Shown here piece by piece: positions 26,501 through 34,993 of a stretch of 64,000 nucleotides of DNA. Numbering within the stretch: position 1 is the stretch's first letter; each line of letters starts with the position of its first letter. The stretch covers positions 620,001-684,000 of the forward strand of contig NZ_CP020892.1 of assembly GCF_002163625.1 (NCBI RefSeq). The letters run 5' to 3'. This stretch comes from Pseudomonas sp. M30-35. GTDB lineage: Bacteria > Pseudomonadota > Gammaproteobacteria > Pseudomonadales > Pseudomonadaceae. Below the pieces are notes generated by a model. The model saw only the letters and a list, made by a program, of their open reading frames with translations, had not been told where the DNA came from and ran no database searches. The translations under genes and the position numbers were made by a program.

Positions 26501-27295
26501 CCAATGGTCGCGGCTATCTATGACCCCGCCAATCCACGGCTCTTGCAATTCATCGATTTGCTCACTGCTCATGTCGTCAAAAACTTTGTCGAGTATGCCG
26601 ACTAATACATGGTTTTTAGACGGTGTCGCCATCGCTAATTGGTAGCGATAGGGGGTCTCACCACTTATCGATACGCCCTCCAGCTTAAGTTGACGCAAAC
26701 GCCAGACGCTGGAGGCAAGGTCACCGACCAGTGCATCTGCACGGCCAGTGCTCAGGGCTTGCAGGGCGGCATCAACCGAGGGCAGGGGCAGCAAGTTTAG
26801 ATCTGGGTTGTTATCGCGCAGTAGCTCGTGTGGTGCGTAGTCTTTGACGACGGCAACCTTTAATCCGTAAAGCGCTTTGAGGTTACGGGGTTGAGGCCCG
26901 TCTTTGCGCGCCAAAATGACGATGGGGAAATCAAGATAAGGGCGAGTAAAGGCTAGGTAGGTTTGCCGTTCGGGTGTCGACATGATGCCCGGCAGTAAGT
27001 CGATATCACCGGCCTTGGCGAGCGTGAGCACTGCACTCCATTCGCGCGGTTCAATGGGTTTGACTTTGACCTTGAGGGTTTGCTCGATGTGGGTGATGTA
27101 GCTTGCGGCGAGACCTCGATACTTGCCTTGTTCATCACGGAATTCAAACGGCGGCCAAGAGGCGTCTATGCCGAGGCGTAGTGTTGGGTGCTGCTGTAGC
27201 CAAAGCTTTTCTGTTGGCGTTAACGTGATTGCCGCTGCGGTTGAAGCCCACAGCGCCAGACAGAACAAAATAATGACTGACAATTGCCGCATCAC
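23558..27295 (-). CDS. Hybrid sensor: solute-binding domain, PAS repeats, GGDEF and EAL
   Basis: Cyclic di-GMP enzyme of 1245 residues. A signal peptide precedes a family-3 periplasmic solute-binding domain (about 25-255), suggesting amino-acid-type ligand sensing. One membrane helix is at about 270-290. About four PAS/PAC units follow to residue 800. GGDEF is intact at 887-891, but the inhibitory I-site is SEQD rather than RxxD. EAL is intact (Glu1015-Ala-Leu, and IDDFGTGYSSL near 1136-1146). Synthase and phosphodiesterase sites both look competent. The start is GTG 27295 or ATG 27292, with no clear ribosome site. It ends 16 bases from the tRNA. Confidence 0.9.
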   Translation of the reverse strand: MMRQLSVIILFCLALWASTAAAITLTPTEKLWLQQHPTLRLGIDASWPPFEFRDEQGKYRGLAASYITHIEQTLKVKVKPIEPREWSAVLTLAKAGDIDLLPGIMSTPERQTYLAFTRPYLDFPIVILARKDGPQPRNLKALYGLKVAVVKDYAPHELLRDNNPDLNLLPLPSVDAALQALSTGRADALVGDLASSVWRLRQLKLEGVSISGETPYRYQLAMATPSKNHVLVGILDKVFDDMSSEQIDELQEPWIGGVIDSRDHWRELLIYGLPFLVALLAILLSVVISNRRLNSEASRRRLVEQELRTSEHHYRGLVENLSAITWESTADSFCYTYVSSHAEKLLGYPLDNWKKSGFWQSILHPEDAAETISFTTTETAAGRDHSLDYRMLAKDGHIVWVRDIVTLSQQNDRLTLRGLMIDISEAKGTEQALRLSKQKFISVFQQCPDIMVIADRKAGTLLEVNQAFEQQFAIRIDEAIGKTPHELNIWGEPDADRTFQKKMANGSLRNLELPFRRSSGELFTGLISAEALNHADNSTLVIVIRDISIIRSTQHLLELSEEKFAKAFHASPDGMLITRAEDGVLLDANEGFTHITGFNAKQVLNRSTLELGLWSNPKQRTYILQQLQSHGSIRDYTAAIRTSTGAVRICELSAQLMTIGNQACLLTIARDVTDRQVMQEKLLQAATVFESTAEGVMITDTNQHITAINRAFTEITGFSELETLGNHASMLSSGLHDRKFYTEMWQQLTRNGHWQGEIWNKRKTGELFPEWLTISAVRNSLNEITHYVGVFADITPLKQAQAKLDHQAHHDSLTGLPNRLLFETRLQAELEKCHASDRHGAVLFMDLDRFKHINDSLGHPIGDQLLKSIAERLKLQLSEQDTVARLGGDEFIILLPELQTRDQAAKTAERLLACFNQAFIVEQHQFFISASIGLSLYPDDAQDVASLIKNADAAMYQSKAKGRNRLELYTPELTSIATERMNLEIGLRHALEHNQLHVVYQPKFSLNNNQLIGAEALVRWTHPELGEIQPSRFIPIAEECGLILPLGRWMLEQSCKQMANWQATHAPFGAIAVNLAGVQLRQPDLIEMITALLKRYNLAPDLLQLEITESFIMNQTEDALGTLHHLKDLGLQLAIDDFGTGYSSLSYLKRLPLDTLKIDQSFVRGLPQNPHDAAIARAIIALGKSLQLTVIAEGVETKAQAQFLAEAGCEQIQGFFINRPLDAKLFADKFLQPKRSVGMTRKAPV

Positions 27296-27368
27296 ATGTG
27301 CAGTCCATGTCGAATGGATAGTTATTTCGAGTGTAGTCTGGGTCTTACTTTGCCGGGAACTATAAAAT

Positions 27369-27396
27369 AAAACCCCCGGTGTTTGCCGGGGGTTTT
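27369..27396 (-). terminator. rpoD terminator
   Basis: Eleven-base arms AAAACCCCCGG/CCGGGGGTTTT with a six-base loop immediately downstream of rpoD; A and T runs on both sides. Confidence 0.92.
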
Positions 27397-27400
27397 AGTG

Positions 27401-29245
27401 TTACTCGTCGAGGAAGGAGCGCAGATGCTCGCTTCGTGTCGGGTGGCGCAACTTGCGTAGCGCCTTGGCCTCGATCTGACGAATACGTTCACGCGTTACA
27501 TCGAACTGTTTACCCACCTCTTCAAGAGTGTGGTCGGTATTCATGTCGATGCCGAAGCGCATGCGCAGTACCTTGGCTTCACGTGCAGTGAGGCCGGAGA
27601 GTACTTCGCGGGTGGCTTCCTTGAGACTTTCCACGGTCGCCACATCAATTGGCGATTGCATGGTGGAGTCTTCAATGAAGTCGCCCAAATGCGAATCTTC
27701 GTCGTCGCCGATTGGGGTCTCCATGGAGATCGGCTCTTTAGCGATCTTCAATACCTTACGGATTTTGTCCTCAGGCATTTCCATGCGTTCGCCCAGTTCT
27801 TCCGGCGTCGGCTCGCGTCCCATCTCTTGCAACATTTGGCGAGAGATGCGGTTGAGCTTGTTGATCGTCTCGATCATGTGCACAGGGATACGGATGGTCC
27901 GTGCCTGGTCAGCAATGGAACGAGTGATCGCCTGGCGAATCCACCAGGTTGCATAGGTCGAGAACTTGTAACCGCGACGGTATTCGAACTTGTCCACTGC
28001 CTTCATCAAGCCGATGTTGCCTTCCTGGATCAGATCGAGGAATTGCAGGCCACGGTTGGTGTACTTCTTGGCGATGGAGATAACCAGACGCAGGTTAGCT
28101 TCAACCATTTCTTTCTTGGCGCGACGTGCTTTAGCTTCACCGATCGACATGCGACGGTTGATGTCTTTGATTTCAGCCAGAGTCAGGTCGCACTCTGTCT
28201 GCAAAGCCACCAGCTTCTGCTGGCAACGCTGAATATCAGCAATGCGGGTGCCAATGGCTTCGGCGTATTTGGCCTTACCTTTAGCTATGGTCTCAGACCA
28301 GCTTTCGTCGATTTCATTGCCTGGGAACTGGCGAAGGAAATCAGCACGCGGCATGCGTGCATCGCGAACACAGATTTGCATAATGGCGCGTTCTTGACCG
28401 CGAAGGCGCGCAAGCGCGTCACGCAGACGAACAACCAGTGCTTCATACTGCTTAGGCACCAGCTTGATCGGCATAAACAGCTCAGCCAGAGCTTTTAGCT
28501 CAGCTTTTGCCTGCTTGCTGCTACGACCATGCTTTTTAAGCGCCTTGTTGGCGATTTCGAGCTGTTCAGCTACTGCGGTGAAGCGGCGAAGGGCTTCTTC
28601 CGGATCCGGACCACCGTCGCCTTCTTCTTCCTCGTCATCGCTGTCGTCGCTGTCGTCGTCATCGTCTTTGTCGTCTGCGCTATCGTCCTTTGCAGGAGTC
28701 GGGGCGGCAGCTTCGGCAGGCACGGTGCCGTCGTCCGGGTCAATATAACCACTGAGGACTTCAACCAAACGACCACCTTCGGTGGTTACGCGGTTGTATT
28801 CGGCAAGAATGCTGTCGACTGTTCCTGGGAAATGGGCAATAGCGCCCATAACTTCGCGGATGCCTTCCTCAATGCGTTTAGCGATTTCGATCTCGCCTTC
28901 GCGGGTAAGCAGTTCCACGGTGCCCATTTCACGCATGTACATCCGCACCGGATCAGTGGTGCGGCCGATATCGGTTTCAACGGCTGCGAGTGCTGCTGCG
29001 GCTTCTTCAGCGGCAGCTTCGTCGGTGTCGGCTTCAGCCAACAACAGAGCGTCCGCATCGGGAGCACTCTCGAATACGTTGATCCCCATGTCGTTAATCA
29101 TGCGGATGATGTCTTCCACCTGTTCCGGATCGGAAATATCCTCCGGCAAGTGGTCATTGACCTCCGCGTAAGTCAGGTAACCCTGCTCACGACCGCGGCT
29201 GATCAATTCTTTCAAACGAGATTGCTGTTGAGCTTTTACGGACAT
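27401..29245 (-). CDS. rpoD: RNA polymerase primary sigma factor RpoD (sigma-70)
   Basis: Housekeeping sigma factor that directs core polymerase to -35/-10 promoters. Its 614 residues match Pseudomonas RpoD. Region 1.1 is at the N-terminus. The non-conserved region carries a strongly acidic run (about residues 185-215). Region 2 has [15 protein letters not shown], and region 4.2 ends with [16 protein letters not shown]. It is the last gene of the rpsU-dnaG-rpoD order, 67 bases after dnaG, and is followed by a strong terminator. Confidence 0.98.
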   Translation of the reverse strand: MSVKAQQQSRLKELISRGREQGYLTYAEVNDHLPEDISDPEQVEDIIRMINDMGINVFESAPDADALLLAEADTDEAAAEEAAAALAAVETDIGRTTDPVRMYMREMGTVELLTREGEIEIAKRIEEGIREVMGAIAHFPGTVDSILAEYNRVTTEGGRLVEVLSGYIDPDDGTVPAEAAAPTPAKDDSADDKDDDDDSDDSDDEEEEGDGGPDPEEALRRFTAVAEQLEIANKALKKHGRSSKQAKAELKALAELFMPIKLVPKQYEALVVRLRDALARLRGQERAIMQICVRDARMPRADFLRQFPGNEIDESWSETIAKGKAKYAEAIGTRIADIQRCQQKLVALQTECDLTLAEIKDINRRMSIGEAKARRAKKEMVEANLRLVISIAKKYTNRGLQFLDLIQEGNIGLMKAVDKFEYRRGYKFSTYATWWIRQAITRSIADQARTIRIPVHMIETINKLNRISRQMLQEMGREPTPEELGERMEMPEDKIRKVLKIAKEPISMETPIGDDEDSHLGDFIEDSTMQSPIDVATVESLKEATREVLSGLTAREAKVLRMRFGIDMNTDHTLEEVGKQFDVTRERIRQIEAKALRKLRHPTRSEHLRSFLDE

Positions 29246-29312
29246 AACACCCTATCCATTGAAGGTCTTGGCGGGCTAAAAACAAGCCGAGGATTATACC
29301 TCGGAATTGGGC

Positions 29313-31286
29313 TCAAGCGCCAGTTGAGCTCTTCTCGCTCTGTGAGGAAGGGCTGCTGTAGTGTTCTCTCAGCAGTGCTTTTTCCTCTTCGGTCAGTTCG
29401 CTCGGGCTTTTCAGCATGACACTGCGCAGTGCCTGTTCACGCCGCCTTTGCGATTGGTTCTGTGCAAGTCTAGTTATGGTGTCGATAAACTGTTGTTCAA
29501 GGTTGTCGTGATCAATTAGCCATTCCTTTTCTGCAAGTGCCTGTAATAGACGCCCCTGTTCGGTGCCGTGCCAGCGTGCAATCAGTTGCAGTGAGCGTAA
29601 GCTCGGGTCCTTTTGCAGCGCGCCAACCAAGGCGACAAGAAGTTGCGCATAGGTGTCGTCTTCTGCAGCGAAGTGGCTGACATTTTCGACTTTTTGCGCA
29701 AGCTCAGGGTGGTGGAGGAGTGTGCGTAATGCACTGATGTTGGGCGATTCAACACCGATAACCGTACGTGGTTTGCGGGGCTTGAAATCGTCGCGAGCTT
29801 TCTTGCTCCACTTGCCGTCCTGTTTCTTCCAGTTGCCTTTGCTCTTTTCCTTACTGCTGAACTCAAAGTTTAGCTCTGGTTCAGCATGTTGGTAGTCGTT
29901 GTAGTCCGGTTGTCCGTCGAGATAAGCGCTGTCCGGTATGTCAGCGAAATCATTTGGCGCTGCACTGCTCTGGTGGCTGTGAGCTGGAGCCATTTGATTG
30001 ACTGTTTCACCGCTAAGGCCAGTGATCTCGGTAAGACGTTGGCGCATCAATATGCGCAGGTTGTTGCCTGGGACTTTTTCAATCATTGGTGCGGCGAGGG
30101 TGACCAGGTGTGCCTTGCCTTCTAGTGAGCGTGGATCGGCTTCTTCGCTCAAATGTTCGAAAAAGTAGTCAGCAAGTGGCTGTGCTTGCTGGTTGATCCG
30201 TGCGCGGAAGGCGTCTGTGCCTTCGCTGCGCACCAGGGTGTCTGGGTCTTCGCCGTCCGGTAAAAATAAAAAGCGGGCGCGTCTGCCGTCCTGCAAATTG
30301 GGCAGAGTGGCCTCTAGGGCGCGCCATGCTGCGTTGCGTCCTGCTTGGTCACCGTCAAAACAAAATAATACGCTTGGCACAATGCGAAACAGGCGTTTCA
30401 GGTGTTCTTCACTGGTCGCTGTGCCGAGCGTGGCAACGGCATTGCGCAGGCCTTGTTGGGCGAGGGCAATGACGTCCATGTAACCTTCGACGACCATTAT
30501 TTCGTCAAGGTCACGGTTGCTTTTGCGCGCTTCAAATAAGCCGTAAAGCTCTTGGCCTTTATGGAATACCGGGGTCTCTGGCGAGTTTAGGTATTTCGGC
30601 TTGTCGTCACCGAGTACGCGTCCGCCAAAGGCTATTACTCGGCCGCGGCTGTCGCGAATCGGGAAAATAACCCGGTCACGAAAGCGGTCGTAGCGTTTTC
30701 CGCTCTCGGCGTTTTCGACCAGCAGGCCCGCGTCAATCATGGCTTTTTGCTGGAGATTATCGCTGGCCAGGTATTTGTGCAGGTTGTCCCAGCCGGGCGG
30801 GGCAAAGCCAAGCCCAAAGTCGCGAGCGATTTCGCCTGTAAGGCCGCGACCTTTAAGGTATTCAATGGCGGCTTTGCGCTGTGGATGGCTCTTGAGTGCT
30901 TGGCGGTAAAACTCTGCTGCTGCGGTGAGCAGCGGGTAAAGCGGTGAGTCTGTCGGCTGGCGCGGCTTGTTGTTGCGTCCGCCTTCTTCGCGGGGCACTT
31001 CCATGCCTGCGCGCTTTGCCAGGTCTTCTATCGCTTGTGGGAAATCAAGCTGGTCGTGGTCCATGACAAAGCCGAGCGCGTTGCCGCCAGCGCCGCAACC
31101 GAAGCAGTAGTAGAACTGTTTGTCAGGGCTGACGCTAAAAGAGGGGGTTTTCTCTTTGTGGAACGGGCAGCAGGCGGTGTAATTCTTGCCAGCTTTTTTT
31201 AATTGAATGCGCGAACTCACCACGTCGACAATGTCGGTGCGGTTGAGCAGGTCATCAATAAAAGACTGTGGAATCAAGCCGGCCAT
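29313..31286 (-). CDS. dnaG: DNA primase DnaG
   Basis: Synthesises RNA primers at the replication fork. Its 657 residues are the usual length. The N-terminal CHC2 zinc site uses Cys40, His43, Cys61 and Cys64. The catalytic core follows with the EGYMD TOPRIM glutamate and DGDQAG aspartates. The C-terminal helicase-binding domain ends the protein. It lies between rpsU and rpoD. Much of the linker (about 430-510) is charged and low in complexity. Confidence 0.98.
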   Translation of the reverse strand: MAGLIPQSFIDDLLNRTDIVDVVSSRIQLKKAGKNYTACCPFHKEKTPSFSVSPDKQFYYCFGCGAGGNALGFVMDHDQLDFPQAIEDLAKRAGMEVPREEGGRNNKPRQPTDSPLYPLLTAAAEFYRQALKSHPQRKAAIEYLKGRGLTGEIARDFGLGFAPPGWDNLHKYLASDNLQQKAMIDAGLLVENAESGKRYDRFRDRVIFPIRDSRGRVIAFGGRVLGDDKPKYLNSPETPVFHKGQELYGLFEARKSNRDLDEIMVVEGYMDVIALAQQGLRNAVATLGTATSEEHLKRLFRIVPSVLFCFDGDQAGRNAAWRALEATLPNLQDGRRARFLFLPDGEDPDTLVRSEGTDAFRARINQQAQPLADYFFEHLSEEADPRSLEGKAHLVTLAAPMIEKVPGNNLRILMRQRLTEITGLSGETVNQMAPAHSHQSSAAPNDFADIPDSAYLDGQPDYNDYQHAEPELNFEFSSKEKSKGNWKKQDGKWSKKARDDFKPRKPRTVIGVESPNISALRTLLHHPELAQKVENVSHFAAEDDTYAQLLVALVGALQKDPSLRSLQLIARWHGTEQGRLLQALAEKEWLIDHDNLEQQFIDTITRLAQNQSQRRREQALRSVMLKSPSELTEEEKALLREHYSSPSSQSEKSSTGA

Positions 31287-31626
31287 AGGCGCTCAGTATG
31301 TTGGCCTGGAGTTGCGCAGGCGGACATGGGAAACGTACATATATAGTCTATTGTGGAGCGCAGATCATTACATCGAAAACTGCAGCGACACCCAAAGAGT
31401 GTGGCCGATGCGATGTGCGGTTACCTGCCATAAAGCGTGTGTTGTGCGTATTTGCGAGAAATTTGTGGCAATCGCTCAGCAAAAAAACTCCGATTATTCG
31501 CGATGGCGAAGCGGAGTGGAGCGCTCAATAGTGAGTAAGCTGAGCTAGGTCAGAAGTTATCTGACAGAAACGGCAAAGCCCGGCCGGAGCCGGGCAATGC
31601 AGACTGCAGCTATGCGGTCTGTACGA
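31287..31626. other. dnaG-rpsU intergenic region lacking the usual yqeY gene
   Basis: The 340 bases contain no convincing gene; plus-strand frames here lack ribosome sites. Next to rpsU is an attenuator-like hairpin, listed separately. In P. aeruginosa I recall a GatB/YqeY-domain gene at this position; it is not found here. Confidence 0.5.
31578..31595 (-). terminator. Hairpin after rpsU
   Basis: Seven-base stem GCCCGGC/GCCGGGC with a four-base loop, 30 bases downstream of rpsU on the minus strand, followed by only TTTG. It may partly terminate so that rpsU is made in excess of dnaG and rpoD, as in E. coli. Confidence 0.65.
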
Positions 31627-31842
31627 TTAGTACAGGCGCACGCTACGGCGCTGTTCGCGCTGTACTTTCTTCGCGTGACGCTTAACAGCGGCTGCTGCTT
31701 TACGCTTACGCTCAGAAGTCGGCTTTTCGTAGAATTCGCGGCTGCGAACTTCAGCCAGTACACCGGCTTTTTCGCAAGAGCGCTTGAAGCGACGCAGAGC
31801 TACGTCGAAGGGTTCGTTCTCTTTAACTTTGACGGCTGGCAT
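31627..31842 (-). CDS. rpsU: 30S ribosomal protein S21
   Basis: Small basic protein of 71 residues that helps mRNA engage the 30S subunit. The sequence [20 protein letters not shown] and the Arg/Lys-rich C-terminus are characteristic of S21. First gene of the macromolecular synthesis order rpsU-dnaG-rpoD; divergent from tsaD, which is also typical. Confidence 0.98.
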   Translation of the reverse strand: MPAVKVKENEPFDVALRRFKRSCEKAGVLAEVRSREFYEKPTSERKRKAAAAVKRHAKKVQREQRRSVRLY

Positions 31843-32051
31843 CCAGGGCGTACCTTCACTTTAATTCGGTGGTTAACGTGCTCCTAACTAAAGGCGCTGG
31901 AGTACGTAGGTTTTTAAGGGTTGCGGATGTTAACGCCTCATCGCGAAGAATGCAAAGCCTCTGATCGAAAAGCGCTGGTCGGCATACCCGTGCGGCCATT
32001 ATTATGCCTGACTTCTTGTTCAAGTCCCTCTTTAAATCAAGGCATTAGCCA

Positions 32052-33077
32052 ATGTTGGTACTGGGTTTAGAAACCTCTTGTGATGAAACCGGTGTCGCGC
32101 TCTATGACAGTGAGCGCGGGCTTTTGGCTGATGCGTTGTTCAGCCAGATCGATTTACACCGTATCTATGGCGGTGTCGTGCCGGAATTGGCCTCGCGCGA
32201 CCACGTAAAGCGCATGCTGCCGCTGATCCGGCAGGTATTGGAGCAGGCGCAGTGCAGCACTGAAGATATTGATGCAATTGCCTATACCGCAGGCCCAGGG
32301 CTGGTCGGTGCGCTGTTGGTGGGGGCTTCCTGTGCCCAGTCTTTAGCCTTCGCCTGGGGGGTTCCTGCGCTGGGTGTGCATCACATGGAGGGGCACTTGC
32401 TCGCGCCAATGCTGGAACAAAATCCGCCTGGCTTTCCGTTCGTCGCTTTGTTGGTTTCCGGCGGGCATACCCAGTTGGTTCGCGTTGATGGCATTGGTCA
32501 ATATCAGTTGCTTGGTGAGTCACTGGATGACGCCGCGGGCGAGGCTTTTGATAAAACAGCCAAGTTAATGGGTTTGCGTTATCCCGGCGGTCCGGAAATT
32601 GCGCGCTTAGCCAGTCAGGGTGTTGCTGGACGGTTTGTGTTCCCGCGACCAATGACTGATCGCCCAGGCCTGGATATGAGCTTTAGCGGCTTGAAAACCT
32701 TCACCCTGAATACCTGGCAGCAATGTGTGACTGAAGGTGATGACGGCGAGCAGACGCGCTGTGATATTGCTCTGGCATTTCAACAGGCCGTGGTTGAGAC
32801 GCTGACAATCAAGTGCCGCCGCGCCTTGAAACTGACAGGGTTGAACAGCTTGGTGATTGCCGGTGGCGTGAGCGCTAACACGGCTTTGCGCCAATCGCTG
32901 GAAAAAATGCTCGGCGAGTTTAACGGGCAGGTGTTTTATGCGCGTCCGGAGTTCTGTACCGACAATGGCGCCATGATCGCCTACGCGGGTTGTCAGCGCT
33001 TGCTGGCCGGGCAGCACGAAGACTTAAGCATTGCGGTGCGCGCACGTTGGCCGATGGAGCAGCTTGCGCCGCTGTAA
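32052..33077 (+). CDS. tsaD: tRNA N6-threonylcarbamoyladenosine transferase TsaD
   Basis: Catalytic subunit of the complex that makes t6A37 in ANN-decoding tRNAs, working with TsaB, TsaC and TsaE. Its 341 residues are standard. The ASKHA fold begins with [13 protein letters not shown], and the iron-binding His111 and His115 lie in [16 protein letters not shown] near the C-terminus is a further signature. Divergent from rpsU. Confidence 0.97.
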   Translation: MLVLGLETSCDETGVALYDSERGLLADALFSQIDLHRIYGGVVPELASRDHVKRMLPLIRQVLEQAQCSTEDIDAIAYTAGPGLVGALLVGASCAQSLAFAWGVPALGVHHMEGHLLAPMLEQNPPGFPFVALLVSGGHTQLVRVDGIGQYQLLGESLDDAAGEAFDKTAKLMGLRYPGGPEIARLASQGVAGRFVFPRPMTDRPGLDMSFSGLKTFTLNTWQQCVTEGDDGEQTRCDIALAFQQAVVETLTIKCRRALKLTGLNSLVIAGGVSANTALRQSLEKMLGEFNGQVFYARPEFCTDNGAMIAYAGCQRLLAGQHEDLSIAVRARWPMEQLAPL

Positions 33078-33141
33078 CCGGATGCTCATGCAGTTTCTGC
33101 TGGCGCCGCCCTGCTGGGTGAGCGCGGCTCATGCTGTGGAT

Positions 33142-33711
33142 TCAGAATTGTCGCTCTCGCCCGGCGAAAAGATCGCGTAAATTCCCGCGGTGACGCCACA
33201 CGATAAGTGCGGTCAATACGCTTACCGGCAGCAACAGGCTAGGCTGTAGCCAGGCCAGTAACGGCAGTGTTAGCGGTGTCGCAATAAGCGCGGCAAGTGA
33301 GCTGGTGCGGGTGGTGGCAAATGTCAGCAGCCATAACACGGCCGCCAACAGCGCGGCGGGCAGGTATAGACCGAGGAATACCCCTGCGGCGGTTGCGACG
33401 CCTTTGCCGCCTCTAAAGCGGAAGTAAAGGGGATACATGTGACCGACGACGGCAGCCAGCCCGATCCATGCTTGCTGCTGAAGGTTAAGACCGAGCATTT
33501 TGGCGATAAAAATAGGCAGTAAACCTTTGAGCAAATCGCCAAACAGGGTGAGCGTTGCTAGGCGTTTGCCAGCGGTTCGCATCATGTTGGTTGCGCCAGG
33601 GTTGCCTGAACCGTACGCGCGCGGGTCTGGTCTGCCTGCAATCTGGCTGAGCAAGATCGCAAAGGAGACTGAGCCGAGCAAGTAAGCAAGCATTACCAGC
33701 AACGCAAACAT
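33142..33711 (-). CDS. plsY: Acyl-phosphate glycerol-3-phosphate acyltransferase PlsY
   Basis: Membrane enzyme that transfers an acyl group from acyl phosphate to glycerol 3-phosphate, the first step of phospholipid synthesis. I start at the internal Met ([14 protein letters not shown]), 189 residues, because homologues begin there; an extension to 33738 is open. Five membrane segments are present. Conserved motifs are GSGNPGATN and [14 protein letters not shown]. It is convergent with tsaD and divergent from folB. Confidence 0.95.
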   Translation of the reverse strand: MFALLVMLAYLLGSVSFAILLSQIAGRPDPRAYGSGNPGATNMMRTAGKRLATLTLFGDLLKGLLPIFIAKMLGLNLQQQAWIGLAAVVGHMYPLYFRFRGGKGVATAAGVFLGLYLPAALLAAVLWLLTFATTRTSSLAALIATPLTLPLLAWLQPSLLLPVSVLTALIVWRHRGNLRDLFAGRERQF

Positions 33712-34055
33712 GGAGTTGATCCGCCCCAAGAGGTGCATTGATTCTAGCAGGGCTGACGAAGCCCTAGGAATCCTCTGACAAACTAGCAGGGCTAAGCAAT
33801 CACTAAAAACTGCTGCGCGAGTTATTTTGCGGCTGCCGACGCTGCGCCAGCCGACGCTGCGGCTGCGATGATGGGCCAGCCTTTGGTTATTACTTACTTT
33901 GCTCGTTACTTTTTCAGGGGGGGGCTCTAAGTTCGGGGGGCTCTAAGTCGCAATTGAGCATTTATATCTGTCTGGGAATCTTTATAGTGCCAGACTAATA
34001 TTTTCATTCGAGTAACGTCAGTAATCGTTGGCTAATTCGAGAAGTGGAGAAAAGT
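33712..34055. other. plsY-folB divergent region with short repeats
   Basis: No gene seen. Contents: an AGGGCT/AAGCCCT hairpin near 33750; a duplicated CTAGCAGGGCT; a direct repeat GCCGACGCTGCG at 33835-33846 and 33850-33861; and two copies of a G run followed by CTCTAAGT (G8 at 33917-33924, G6 at 33935-33940). Confidence 0.5.
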
Positions 34056-34412
34056 TTGGACACAGTCTTTATCGAAGGTCTGGAGGTCGATACGGTGATC
34101 GGCGCATACGACTGGGAGCGTACGATTCGTCAGTGCCTGCGTTTGGATCTGCAACTGGGCTGGGATAACAAGCCAGCAGCAGCGGGCGATGATCTCGAGA
34201 AGGCGCTTGATTACGCTAAATTGTCTGCGCGAGTGCAGGCGTTTGCCAGCGAGGCGACTTTTATTTTGGTCGAAACATTCGCTGAGCGTTTGGCTGAGAT
34301 GCTCATGAGTGAGTTCCAGATTCCCTGGTTACGCTTGAAGCTGACCAAACCAGGCGCCGTTCCAGCCGCGCTTGGCGGTGTCGGTGTGGAGATTGAGCGC
34401 GGATGTCGCTAA
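34056..34412 (+). CDS. folB: Dihydroneopterin aldolase FolB
   Basis: Converts dihydroneopterin to hydroxymethyl-dihydropterin and glycolaldehyde in folate synthesis. The start is the TTG at 34056, because GGAG lies six bases ahead and the resulting DTVFIEGLEVDTVIGAYDWER begins like known FolB proteins; a GTG at 34044 is in frame but lies at the ribosome site. 118 residues. It overlaps folK, the next enzyme of the pathway, by ten bases. Confidence 0.93.
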   Translation: MDTVFIEGLEVDTVIGAYDWERTIRQCLRLDLQLGWDNKPAAAGDDLEKALDYAKLSARVQAFASEATFILVETFAERLAEMLMSEFQIPWLRLKLTKPGAVPAALGGVGVEIERGCR

Positions 34413-34936
34413 CCCCGGTTTATCTTGGTCTTGGCAGTAATATCGACCGCGAAGCGCATCTGTGTGCCGGTCTTGATGCGCTGGCGGGATTGCTCAAGGA
34501 CATGCGCTGCTCGGCGGTATTTGAGAGTGCACCCGTCGGCATCAAAAGTGGGCCGTTCTTCAATTTAGTGGTGGTCGGCTTGACCGACATGTCGCTGCAC
34601 GATCTTGATCGTAAATTGAAGTTTATCGAAGCCGATAACGGCCGATATGCGCCTGATCGCGTCGGTTTGCCGTTGGACATTGACGTCTTGCTCTATGGCG
34701 ATCTGGTTGGCAACTTTGATGGCTTGATATTGCCGCGTGCTGAAATCCTGAAGAATGCGTTTGTGCTTTGGCCGTTGTCGCTGCTAGCGCCAACGGTGTT
34801 GCACCCTGGCGAACAACGCAGTTTCACTGAGCTTTGGGCGAACGCGCAGATTGAGCAGGTGCTGAAGCCCACCCTGTTTAGCTGGCGACAGCAGCAACTG
34901 ACGCCGCAGGCGCTCCTTGAGACGCCTGCCTGCTGA
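34403..34936 (+). CDS. folK: 2-amino-4-hydroxy-6-hydroxymethyldihydropteridine diphosphokinase FolK
   Basis: Pyrophosphorylates hydroxymethyl-dihydropterin using ATP, the step after FolB. Its 177 residues show the HPPK features LGLGSN at the N-terminus, FFNLVVVG, and LDIDVLLYG with the paired metal aspartates. Many Pseudomonas carry a second, longer FolK elsewhere, so this may be one of two. It is translationally coupled to folB. Confidence 0.93.
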   Translation: MSLTPVYLGLGSNIDREAHLCAGLDALAGLLKDMRCSAVFESAPVGIKSGPFFNLVVVGLTDMSLHDLDRKLKFIEADNGRYAPDRVGLPLDIDVLLYGDLVGNFDGLILPRAEILKNAFVLWPLSLLAPTVLHPGEQRSFTELWANAQIEQVLKPTLFSWRQQQLTPQALLETPAC

Positions 34937-34966
34937 AACCATGCAGTCATTGCGCTAATTCGTGTG

Positions 34967-34993
34967 CAGCCGCAATCAGACTGATTGCGGCTG
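34967..34993. terminator. Perfect 13-bp inverted repeat between folK and cca
   Basis: CAGCCGCAATCAG at 34967-34979, a one-base centre, and CTGATTGCGGCTG at 34981-34993. It spans the cca stop codon. There is no T tract, so its role as a terminator for the convergent genes is plausible but unproven. Confidence 0.5.

Noticed and set aside
27530..28498. 322-codon plus-strand open frame opposite rpoD
   Set aside because: Entirely antisense to a certain gene, with the repetitive composition of a shadow frame and no ribosome site.
28529..29419. 296-codon plus-strand frame opposite rpoD/dnaG
   Set aside because: Reads the complement of the acidic rpoD region as a hydrophobic, valine-rich string; shadow.
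31298..31531. Plus-strand frames in the dnaG-rpsU spacer as small genes
   Set aside because: No ribosome site, and composition does not look like a protein.
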